Part shown: positions 1-7,558 of the stretch, piece by piece | How the letters are laid out: every line of letters starts with the position of its first letter | How positions within the stretch are numbered: position 1 is the first letter of the stretch | Position numbers and translations under genes: made by a program | Source of the DNA: Bacteroidales bacterium | GTDB lineage: Bacteria; Bacteroidota; Bacteroidia; Bacteroidales; 4484-276 | NCBI GenBank assembly: GCA_018400545.1 | Contig: JAGYLT010000045.1 | Coordinates: 1 to 11,380 of the forward strand | DNA length: 11,380 nucleotides | Direction of reading: 5' to 3' | Notes under the pieces: generated by a model | The model's database searches: none | Told to the model about the DNA's origin: nothing | The model's input: the letters and a program-made list of their open reading frames with translations, nothing else

Positions 1-3000
1 TTCAGGTCGTAGCCTGATGCTTCTTTTCCGCTGTATGCCGAAAGGAAAGAATACAGCAACACATCCTGCTGTGTTGGCCCGTAACCTTCGGGATAGAAAT
101 CACCTGTAACCGAATCCTGGATATAGCCGCCACTCCAATTGGGGTTTTCGTCTGCCAGCCTTTGGGCAACTTCCAGCCTGTTATCTTTCAGGTTTATGAA
201 ATTTTCATTCTCATTTTTATCGTTATCCTGCACCCAGGCTGTTCGCCAGCTAAAAAATGATATACTGAAACTACCCTGTTCTATCGGTGAAAAGGAGTTA
301 AAATCTCCGTTTGCATCAGCCTTAAAATATTCCTGATGGTTCAGGCTGTAGGTGCGGTCGGCGGTGAGTTCAATTTTGAAATCGGCAAACGGTTCTATGG
401 TTCCCCTGAAGTTGATCTGTTCATTAAACTTGGTAGCGTATGCCGTATTTAGCAACGTATCCGCTGTAATCCATCCATTGCGCACAGCATCTCCACGAAT
501 ATCTGTCTGATCGCCGAAGACAAATCCGATACCCGGAGCATCCATGCCCCAATTGTTGCCAATCAGGCCGGGTTCAGGGATAAAGCCCGGAAGGAAAGTT
601 CCATTTCCCTGTGAGTAGGAAAGCGAAGCGCGTTTGAAGCTCATCAATAATTTCAGGAAGCCATTGCCCACAATTTTGAAATAGTTCTTTTTCACTTTGG
701 CGGTGTCCTGCTCCGGCTGTTCGGGTTTTCGTTGGGGAGGTCTTGGTGTGGGCCTTCTGCCCTGGCCACTGCTGCCTTTGTTCACTTTTTCAAGGAATGG
801 CAATTTGTTGTATAGCCTGTCTAAAGTCAGGTTTCCGTTAAGCTGGATGGTGTTGGAATTTTCAATCTGATTTCCAAGCCGTTCCTGCAACGAGATTGGC
901 GAAGCCTGCCACTTGTAATTGGTTTGATACCGGGCGGTGGCACTCACCCAGTCAAGAAGTGGTAGTTTGTTGATCGGAATGGTGTAGTTAACCCCGAGGT
1001 TATGGGTGTACGTATTTTTGGTCCCGAGGTCAAAAATTTGCTCCCTGATACGCTCCCGTTTTATATCATAATCCTCATCCTCCGGTTCCAGTGAACCGGG
1101 CAATTCGTCGATGTATGCCAGCACGTTGGCCTTATAATCCAGCCTGAGCGAGGTGGTAAGGTCCCAGCGCAGATCGTAGTTTCTCGACCAGTCCCACTTT
1201 TTCAGGTAGGTGGGTTCGATCAGCACTTCATACTGGCTTTTGTTTCTGAGCAGCCGCTTGCTGTATTCGCGGTTCATATCCGTTCGGAACGAGAACAGCT
1301 TGGGCATCAGGTAGAAATTGAAATCTTTGATGAGGGCAAAGGCCTTGCCGCTAAACAGCTTCATTTTGCTGAATGGCTTAATATTTTTCGGGTTGTTGTT
1401 GAAGTTATATCCGATACCACCCTGGTATTGTTGCTGCTGATCGTATTCGATATCCACATTGCGCTGGTAAATCTCCGAGTAGCTGAAGGTGAAATCCCAG
1501 TTTTCGATGTCGTAAAAACGTGATTTTGTGGATGCCCCAACCCTGTCTTTCCGTACGTTAACAAAGTTGATATTTTTGCGCATGACGAAGTCTTCGTTAA
1601 GCGCTTTGATGGAATCCCGGTCAACGGGATTGTATGTTTCCAGGTCATCCTTCAGCTTGATATCCGGATCAAGGAGATTATATTTGGGTGTTAGGCGCGA
1701 TTCTGAGTAGTCGAAGTGCATCGGCAAACGAATGCCCCACTTTTCGGGGAAAAACCGGCCAAATTCCAGATTTGTCGAGATATCGAAATTTTGTGTGAAT
1801 TCCTGTGCACGTTCGGTGGTTTTCTTTTCGATGCTACCATAGCCTGGTGTGCTGTACAATCCGGAAATGGTAAAATTACCGAGGTCGGCCAGGTCGGTTT
1901 TAATCCGGGCTGTGGCTGCCAGGCCACCCTCATTATTGAAATCAGTAAGGCGCAATTCGTTAACCCAGATTTCGGCACATTTGCTCAGGCCATCGTCGCT
2001 GCTGGTAGCTGAGGTTTTTTTAGGGTTTCGCACCCCGATCATAATTGCGCGAACATCGCTGATGCTCGGACTACCGAGGATGGTAACCTTGTTGGGGCCG
2101 TCGAAAGCAAAATAAGGCATGGTAAAGGTTACGCCTGAACCGGGCGTTCGCATTTCAACATTTCGCTGAAGCTTGAACTGCACCAGCCTTTCCAGGTTTA
2201 TGTTGAAGCGGTTTTCTTCCGGCCAGATGGCTTCTACATTTGTTGCCGAAGTGTTCCATGGCGTGAATGTCAGCGGGATTTCATACTCATAATAGTTTTC
2301 CGTAAGGTCGGAACCAATCCGGATGAATACCGATAAATCCCCATATTCCAGGTCCTGGTTTTCGATGAGTTTTTCGGCATGCACAAACATTTCCAGGTTA
2401 CCATACTGGCGAAAATCAAAATCCGTGGTTTTGTAAGCTCCGCGCGCATCACCGTCGATAAGATCGCACACACGGAGAACCATCGACTGCTCATTTAATT
2501 GCTGCAGGTTTGTGGTTCCCAGGTTGATTTCCCTTTCGATTCCTGGCGGTATTACGTAAGGCACGGGTGAACGCCGACCATTCTCTTCGATGTTCACTGA
2601 GAGAATATCAAAAGAAGTTTCGCTCTGGATATCATTCGGGATGTATTCGCCCGGCGAAAGCAGGTCGTAGCGGTATCTTCTCCATTCGCCGCGCACGAGC
2701 TCCAGGGTGGCAAAACGCAGTACGGTGGGTTCAGCAAACCCTTTCATAAACATACGCATGAACCGGATAGACTGGAAATCCTGGATGCCTCCCACAATTT
2801 TTGAGGGGTCGCGAACCGGAATTTTAAACTGGTACCATTTTACTTCACCAACCTGGCCGTTGGGAAGCTGGATGCCTTGCGCATCAAGAATGTCGGTGAT
2901 GTAATTCTGTCCGACCTCCATATTATTGGGGTCAAGGTCAACTTTATACTGGAAGTATCTTTCGGTTTCGCTCAGTGTATTGTCGCGGTTGATATCCTCC

Positions 3001-6000
3001 ACATCCGGCAGGGTGGTGGCAGCGGTAGGATATGTTTCCGGGTTCTGGGCATCTGTGGGCGAGTTTCCTTCGGTACCGTTAAATTGTTTATATCGCTCAA
3101 GCACACTCGAATATAGCGGGTCATTATCATAATCTGTTCCCCTGAAATAATGGTAGTTATCATTCGACGGGTCGGCAAGTGCCTGTAAATATGCCTGTGA
3201 ATTGGCCCCGTAAAGCTGTTCCAGTTTTTCCAGATAATCCTCGTCATAAAAAGTCAGCTCGTCTTCATCACGAAGTCCGTCGTAACCCACATCCTGAAAC
3301 TCTCTGGCTCCTGCTTCGTTGCTAAAATTCTCCACCAGTGCCTGAAGCGTTGGTACCCGGCCCCATATTGTGTTGTCAACATTTTCAACAACTTCCGAGG
3401 TTGGGAGTCCGTTTTCGTAGGCTTTTCTTGAATCGCGCAAAACATCTTCCGAAATATCACCCAGGTTAAAATAGAGCTCACCACTTCCATTCTGCCCTTC
3501 CGTAAACGGATCCATCAGCCAGAACTCAATATATTCCACATTGGTGGCTTCGAAGTCGGTGGATTCAATTTTACGCATAATACCGCCCCAGCGCGTTTCG
3601 GGTTGGAGCAGGTTACCGTTTTCGTCGATACCGGCGGAAACCCCGGGAATGCCTTCAGCATCAAAGTTGTAAGGCCCGCGTTCATCGGGATAAAATGCAA
3701 GGTTCAGAATCGGGATATTGGTTGGAACACCATTGGGAACGTCCTTATTTGGAAATACTTCAGTTTCGAGAACCTGCCGAACCAGGTTTTGCGAAAGCTC
3801 ATTCAAATCCACGTTTGGCGGCCTCAGGTTTCCGGTCTGATCGTAAAATAAAGGATCGATGATATACCAGGCCAGTTTGGCGCGGTTGTATCCGTAGGCG
3901 AGTCCCGATCCGGAGGCGGCCTCGGGAAAGAGCCCCGCATCAGTTTGCTTTTGTGGCGTACTGGCCAAACGCCAGAAAGCCTGGTTTTTAAGATCGATTG
4001 TTGACTTGCTGCCCTCAAAATCGTCGATGTAGGAAGTCCCCGTTTTGCCGATGGCTTTGGAATGGCCGGGAATAAAATGGGCAAATTCACCGTCGATGGT
4101 CACGCGTGATTCTTCTTTGGTTTTGATAAATGGCAGCGCATCCACCATCTTGGTGATAAACCGTGAGTTGGTCTGGTAGGCGAAATCCATTCCCCAGATT
4201 GTGTTGGAGATGGGGTCGTCACCGTAATTCACCTTTTGTGTAAGCGGCCTTTCGGTGAGGTTAAGGATGGTACCTCCAATGTTAAAATCTTCGTTGATGC
4301 GGTAGTCGATGTGCGTACCCATCAGCCGCTTGGTCTGGATGTTGAAAAACGACTGGCTCTCAAGTGATATGTTGATCGGGGTTCCGGAATTCAGCACACC
4401 TTCGTTGATGATGTTCACGCGGCCAAGGGTATAGTCAACGGTGTAATCCACATTTTCAACCAGTGGTACACCACCTGCTGTAACTGTTACAGAACCTTGT
4501 GGCACGTTGAGAGCGTTCAGCGATATTTCGGAACCTGATGAAGATTTATAAAAACCATCCAGAATGAACTTATTCTTTTCGGGATATTGTTGCGCACCGT
4601 TTTTGGTTAGCGAATAAAGTGAATCATAAACATACCGGTCGGCAATCTCATCGTTGCCGATTTTTGCCCGGAGATAACTACCGAAGGGTTGCAGACAGGT
4701 AAAGTAAATCCGGCCGTTTGACGACTGAACCGTTCCCCCCTGTGTGGCAGCCCCGTCTATGAAGTCGAAAATACCATCATGAGGCGGGTTTAGCTGTGGA
4801 TCAAGATTGTCGAAATTAAGTACCCTGATGAGCGGTTTACCGCTCGCCTCGCCTGCATCGGTGAGGTAGCTGGTGGGTACGCCGTTGTCGTTTCCTGAAT
4901 ACAGAATATTCAGAATAAAATCTTCCTTCTGCACCTGATAAGCTCCGATGGCATACACGTTTTTCATCATCATATCCCACAGCGGAACTTTGGTGTTGAG
5001 CGTTGTGCTCTTCAATAATTTAACAATGAGGTTTTTAGGCGCATTAAGGCCTTCATCAGAAAATTCACCTACCTGGTAAACCGTTGTATCACCAATTACA
5101 TTGTACTGGTAAGCCACGGCCAGCATCTGGTCGGAGTTGAGGGTGGTGTTCAGCGAAATAAAACCAAGCTTGCTGTTGAACGAATATTCGTTTTGATTCA
5201 GTTTACGTGCATTTTCCACTTTCACAAAGTCGATACCTGCATCAAAGCCAAATGGTGGCCCTTCCAGCAATGTTGAAACGGTGCTGATATTTCGAACCTG
5301 ATTTTCGTACTGAAGCAGCAACTGCATCAGGTCGTTGGATTCATACATGTCCGGAAAAGTAGTGAACCCGGGATTCACTGTAGAAGCATACGGGTTTCTT
5401 TCGCCCAGGTCCTGAAAAGCCACAATGTTTCTGTTTTCCGTTACAGCAGCCCCGATATTTGTAACCCACACCTCAATCTTAGTGATGTTTACATTCGAGC
5501 GGATGATGGGCAATTCGGTGAGCGCGCTATCGTAATTCTCCACGAAATACTGACCCAGCAAAAAGTGTTTATTTTCTTCGTATTGGTCGGCCTGCAGCGA
5601 AAACTGGTTGGTTTGTGCACCGCCCTGAACAGTAATATTGGATGTTTCACTCTTTTGTTCTGAATAAACTGCCGTTACCGTAGCGCGGCCAAATTTTAAC
5701 TGGGTTTTAATTCCGAACAGCGCCTGGCTACCCGTAATCAGCGTGCTGTTTAGCGGAAGGGTAACATTTCCTGCTTCGATCAACTGGATGATTTCGTCTT
5801 CCTTGCCTTCGTATTTCAGGTTGAGTTTGTTCTCAAATTCAAAGGTGGCTTCTGTGTTGTAGTTGGTCCTGAATTCAATTTTATCACCGATTTTCGCCAG
5901 CACGCTCATCTGAATATTTTGCTGGAAATCGAAGTTCACCACATTTCTTTGGCGCACGTTCAGGGTGGGGTCGTCTCTCCGGTTGGCCAGCACGCCAAAG

Positions 6001-6518
6001 GTAAGTTCAGCCGAGCCCTGTGGGCGGATGTCGACGGTGTTGGAACCGAAAATCCGCTCAAAAGCTTCGCCACCGATGTAAATCTGCGGAATAATTCCAT
6101 CTCCCCTGGCATTGGCTCCGGAGGCACTTGAACGCTCCTGCCAGTATTGATTTATCGACCGGTCGAGATCATATTCCAGATATTCATCGAGTGACATTTT
6201 ATATGGTGTTCGGTAATTGAAGTCACCAATTTTTTTCTTAATGATGTATTGGTCGGTTTCCGGATCGTACGCTACCTCTGTTTGGATATTTGAAGGCTCC
6301 TTCAGGAAAAGCGGGGATTGTTGTGATTGTTGGGAGGCGTCCTGGGTGTTATCATTAAAGGGATAAACCAGTTGAATGGTATCGCCGTTTCCTATAGAAT
6401 CGGGCGGGACCTGGGGCATGAGGCCGGAATTTCCGTTGCCGGCTGTGTTTCCAAACCCGGTGAGGAATAAAACGACAATGAAGAGGATCGCAAATGCGTA
6501 TGTAATTCCTTTTCTCAA
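1..6518 (-). CDS. sprA: SprA, type IX secretion outer-membrane translocon (3' end beyond window)
   Basis: SprA is the giant outer-membrane beta-barrel through which type IX secretion (T9SS) cargo, including gliding adhesins, crosses the outer membrane of Bacteroidota. The frame is open for 2172 codons with no stop; I checked its phase at several points. Known SprA proteins run to roughly 2400 residues, so perhaps 200 are missing at the C-terminus. Residues 1-27 form a signal peptide: RKG, then a hydrophobic stretch ending near GNTAG. Family hallmarks follow: a KIGDK segment with YNTEATFEFENK (about 207-225), EAGNVTLPLNS (about 248), GSQALFG (about 260), YIDDFEGSKSTIDL (from 830), ETRWGGIMRKIES (about 975) and EYIEFWLMDP (about 1000). 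Alternating polar/hydrophobic, aromatic-rich strands continue to the window edge. The start is TTG at 6518, because an in-frame TAG lies eight codons upstream (6539-6541). The first in-frame ATG (6419, residue 34) would remove the signal peptide. A proline-rich stretch lies near 1914-1935. Identification is very secure; the exact start less so. Confidence 0.96.
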   Translation of the reverse strand, partial: MRKGITYAFAILFIVVLFLTGFGNTAGNGNSGLMPQVPPDSIGNGDTIQLVYPFNDNTQDASQQSQQSPLFLKEPSNIQTEVAYDPETDQYIIKKKIGDFNYRTPYKMSLDEYLEYDLDRSINQYWQERSSASGANARGDGIIPQIYIGGEAFERIFGSNTVDIRPQGSAELTFGVLANRRDDPTLNVRQRNVVNFDFQQNIQMSVLAKIGDKIEFRTNYNTEATFEFENKLNLKYEGKEDEIIQLIEAGNVTLPLNSTLITGSQALFGIKTQLKFGRATVTAVYSEQKSETSNITVQGGAQTNQFSLQADQYEENKHFLLGQYFVENYDSALTELPIIRSNVNITKIEVWVTNIGAAVTENRNIVAFQDLGERNPYASTVNPGFTTFPDMYESNDLMQLLLQYENQVRNISTVSTLLEGPPFGFDAGIDFVKVENARKLNQNEYSFNSKLGFISLNTTLNSDQMLAVAYQYNVIGDTTVYQVGEFSDEGLNAPKNLIVKLLKSTTLNTKVPLWDMMMKNVYAIGAYQVQKEDFILNILYSGNDNGVPTSYLTDAGEASGKPLIRVLNFDNLDPQLNPPHDGIFDFIDGAATQGGTVQSSNGRIYFTCLQPFGSYLRAKIGNDEIADRYVYDSLYSLTKNGAQQYPEKNKFILDGFYKSSSGSEISLNALNVPQGSVTVTAGGVPLVENVDYTVDYTLGRVNIINEGVLNSGTPINISLESQSFFNIQTKRLMGTHIDYRINEDFNIGGTILNLTERPLTQKVNYGDDPISNTIWGMDFAYQTNSRFITKMVDALPFIKTKEESRVTIDGEFAHFIPGHSKAIGKTGTSYIDDFEGSKSTIDLKNQAFWRLASTPQKQTDAGLFPEAASGSGLAYGYNRAKLAWYIIDPLFYDQTGNLRPPNVDLNELSQNLVRQVLETEVFPNKDVPNGVPTNIPILNLAFYPDERGPYNFDAEGIPGVSAGIDENGNLLQPETRWGGIMRKIESTDFEATNVEYIEFWLMDPFTEGQNGSGELYFNLGDISEDVLRDSRKAYENGLPTSEVVENVDNTIWGRVPTLQALVENFSNEAGAREFQDVGYDGLRDEDELTFYDEDYLEKLEQLYGANSQAYLQALADPSNDNYHYFRGTDYDNDPLYSSVLERYKQFNGTEGNSPTDAQNPETYPTAATTLPDVEDINRDNTLSETERYFQYKVDLDPNNMEVGQNYITDILDAQGIQLPNGQVGEVKWYQFKIPVRDPSKIVGGIQDFQSIRFMRMFMKGFAEPTVLRFATLELVRGEWRRYRYDLLSPGEYIPNDIQSETSFDILSVNIEENGRRSPVPYVIPPGIEREINLGTTNLQQLNEQSMVLRVCDLIDGDARGAYKTTDFDFRQYGNLEMFVHAEKLIENQDLEYGDLSVFIRIGSDLTENYYEYEIPLTFTPWNTSATNVEAIWPEENRFNINLERLVQFKLQRNVEMRTPGSGVTFTMPYFAFDGPNKVTILGSPSISDVRAIMIGVRNPKKTSATSSDDGLSKCAEIWVNELRLTDFNNEGGLAATARIKTDLADLGNFTISGLYSTPGYGSIEKKTTERAQEFTQNFDISTNLEFGRFFPEKWGIRLPMHFDYSESRLTPKYNLLDPDIKLKDDLETYNPVDRDSIKALNEDFVMRKNINFVNVRKDRVGASTKSRFYDIENWDFTFSYSEIYQRNVDIEYDQQQQYQGGIGYNFNNNPKNIKPFSKMKLFSGKAFALIKDFNFYLMPKLFSFRTDMNREYSKRLLRNKSQYEVLIEPTYLKKWDWSRNYDLRWDLTTSLRLDYKANVLAYIDELPGSLEPEDEDYDIKRERIREQIFDLGTKNTYTHNLGVNYTIPINKLPLLDWVSATARYQTNYKWQASPISLQERLGNQIENSNTIQLNGNLTLDRLYNKLPFLEKVNKGSSGQGRRPTPRPPQRKPEQPEQDTAKVKKNYFKIVGNGFLKLLMSFKRASLSYSQGNGTFLPGFIPEPGLIGNNWGMDAPGIGFVFGDQTDIRGDAVRNGWITADTLLNTAYATKFNEQINFRGTIEPFADFKIELTADRTYSLNHQEYFKADANGDFNSFSPIEQGSFSISFFSWRTAWVQDNDKNENENFINLKDNRLEVAQRLADENPNWSGGYIQDSVTGDFYPEGYGPTQQDVLLYSFLSAYSGKEASGYDL

Positions 6519-6523
6519 AAAGT

Positions 6524-6527
6524 TCCT
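6524..6527 (-). promoter_or_regulatory. Possible ribosome binding site for the sprA TTG start
   Basis: On the minus strand AGGA lies five bases before the TTG at 6518-6516. It supports TTG as initiator, together with the in-frame stop just upstream and the signal peptide that begins here. Bacteroidota often initiate without a Shine-Dalgarno site, so the match is supportive rather than decisive. Confidence 0.45.
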
Positions 6528-6605
6528 AATTTCTTGATTCTATAAACCGAGTTTTTGTGAATGAATTCCGGGATGAGATTGTTGTACCTGTTGATTTTGA
6601 TGCCT

Positions 6606-6639
6606 AAAGAAAAGATGAGAATCCATCGTTAGTCTCACC
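6606..6639 (-). terminator. Weak candidate hairpin terminator between ruvA and sprA
   Basis: Reading the minus strand, GGTGAGA (6639-6633) can pair with TCTCATC (6620-6614) as a 7-bp stem with one G-T wobble and a 12-base loop, followed by TTTTCTTT (6613-6606). It lies about 40 bases after the ruvA stop. The stem is short and the loop large, so termination would be partial at best. I see no good TAnnTTTG element between it and sprA, so read-through from ruvA into sprA remains likely. Confidence 0.3.
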
Positions 6640-6677
6640 TTATTGAAGTAATCGTTTTTCAAAGCCAGATAATTCTT

Positions 6678-7274
6678 TCACAATATTTTTAATGCTTCCT
6701 TGATTAATGATTCAACCGCAAGGTCGGGATTCCTTTTTAGTATCTTGTCCAAAGCCTTTGCGGCAGCCGCTTTCCCAAAGCCCAGCGTAGTCAGACCAAT
6801 TAACGCCTCATCTTTTCGGGTATTGTGTGCCGTTCCCAAAAATTCAGGGGCAATCTGCTCTTTGCCGATTTTGTCCTGAAGGTCAACAATGATGCGCTGT
6901 GCAGTCTTGTTTCCGATGCCTTTTACCGAACTCAGCACCGCCAATTCGCCCTGCTGGATGGCAGCCAGAATCTTGTCGGGTGATAGCGATGAAAGCATAA
7001 GCATGGCTGTGTTATTTCCAACGCCTGAAACCGAAATCAGTAACCTGAAAAGTTGCCGCTCGGCTTCCTGAAAAAAACCGTAAAGCATAAATCCCACCGG
7101 CGTTGTCGCTTCAATTTTAAACGCAAGGTGCGTGAATAATTTAACCTGTTCGAGGTCCTTTATTGCAGCAAATGTTTGTAGTGAGATGTTGAGTTGGTAG
7201 CCAATTCCGCCACTTTCCAGAATAACATAAGTGGGATTTTTTTCAGCAATCAGGCCTTTCAGATATTCGATCAT
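6678..7274 (-). CDS. ruvA: RuvA, Holliday junction branch migration complex subunit
   Basis: RuvA binds four-way DNA junctions as a tetramer and loads the RuvB ATPase rings that drive branch migration during recombinational repair. The 198 residues match the usual RuvA length. The N-terminal OB-fold begins MIEYLKG and includes GGIGYQLNIS (22-31) and the LYGF motif (64-67). Two helix-hairpin-helix motifs follow: SVSGVGNNTAMLML (81-94) and SVKGIGNKTAQRIIVDL (116-132). After a linker, the C-terminal RuvB-binding domain runs from about 153 to 198 (EALIGLTTLGFGKAAAAKAL). One oddity: where E. coli RuvA has the acidic pin Glu55-Asp56 shortly before LYGF, this protein reads IEATTPVGFM before LYGF, so it keeps E55, lacks the adjacent Asp and has about four extra residues. 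The ATG at 7274 has an A-rich leader and a promoter-like -7 element about 35 bases upstream. The gene is divergent from maeB and upstream of sprA on the same strand. Confidence 0.95.
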   Translation of the reverse strand: MIEYLKGLIAEKNPTYVILESGGIGYQLNISLQTFAAIKDLEQVKLFTHLAFKIEATTPVGFMLYGFFQEAERQLFRLLISVSGVGNNTAMLMLSSLSPDKILAAIQQGELAVLSSVKGIGNKTAQRIIVDLQDKIGKEQIAPEFLGTAHNTRKDEALIGLTTLGFGKAAAAKALDKILKRNPDLAVESLIKEALKIL

Positions 7275-7308
7275 TTTTCGGATGTTTTTAACATTGCAGA
7301 TGAGCAGA

Positions 7309-7316
7309 CAAATGTA
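7309..7316 (-). promoter_or_regulatory. Bacteroidota-type -7 promoter element for ruvA (possibly ruvA-sprA)
   Basis: The minus strand reads TACATTTG, an exact match to the TAnnTTTG element of the Bacteroidota primary sigma factor. Transcription would start near 7302, giving an untranslated leader of about 27 bases before the ruvA ATG at 7274. A T-run at 7345-7340 lies upstream, but no clear TTTG-type -33 element sits at the usual spacing. Confidence 0.55.
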
Positions 7317-7514
7317 GTAATTTGCATTTGAGTACTATTAAAAAACTGACCTGCCTGGTAATAATTTTAAATGGAAATAAATTAAAGAAGCACAGAAATT
7401 TATAAACGTTCTAAGTTAATTTTAAAAGCACGTGGATCAGCTACTTAAATCATCGCCATAAAAGCGAACATGTTAAAAATCAGGCAGTACGTTTTTCACC
7501 ATTTAACTATTATC

Positions 7515-7522
7515 TACCTTTG
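7515..7522 (+). promoter_or_regulatory. Bacteroidota-type -7 promoter element for maeB
   Basis: TACCTTTG matches the TAnnTTTG consensus exactly. A T-run at 7492-7496, 18 bases upstream, sits where the -33 element is expected but does not match TTTG perfectly. Transcription would start near 7529, giving an untranslated leader of about 30 bases that ends in an A-rich tract before the ATG at 7559. Confidence 0.6.
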
Positions 7523-7558
7523 TATTGTTATTCCTTTCACACAAATACATAAACCAAA

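Larger units (their letters stand above)
7275..7558. promoter_or_regulatory. Divergent intergenic promoter region between ruvA and maeB
   Basis: This 284-base AT-rich stretch separates two divergent start codons and carries one -7 element facing each way (7309-7316 minus, 7515-7522 plus). No convincing ORF, tRNA or riboswitch is visible. The sequence CTGCCTG at 7351-7357 is repeated in inverted orientation as CAGGCAG at 7481-7487, with each copy about 28-35 bases upstream of one -7 element. A 7-base match may be chance. Confidence 0.6.

Noticed and set aside
1361..4090. Many 60-98 residue open frames on both strands across the left part
   Set aside because: All sit inside the continuous sprA frame in other phases; their translations are low-information shadows.
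5919..6131. 70-residue plus-strand open frame opposite sprA
   Set aside because: It is antisense to a conserved N-terminal part of SprA and has no independent signal.
6660..6667. TGGCTTTG (minus strand) as a separate sprA promoter
   Set aside because: It deviates from TAnnTTTG at the important second base and has no -33 element at suitable spacing.
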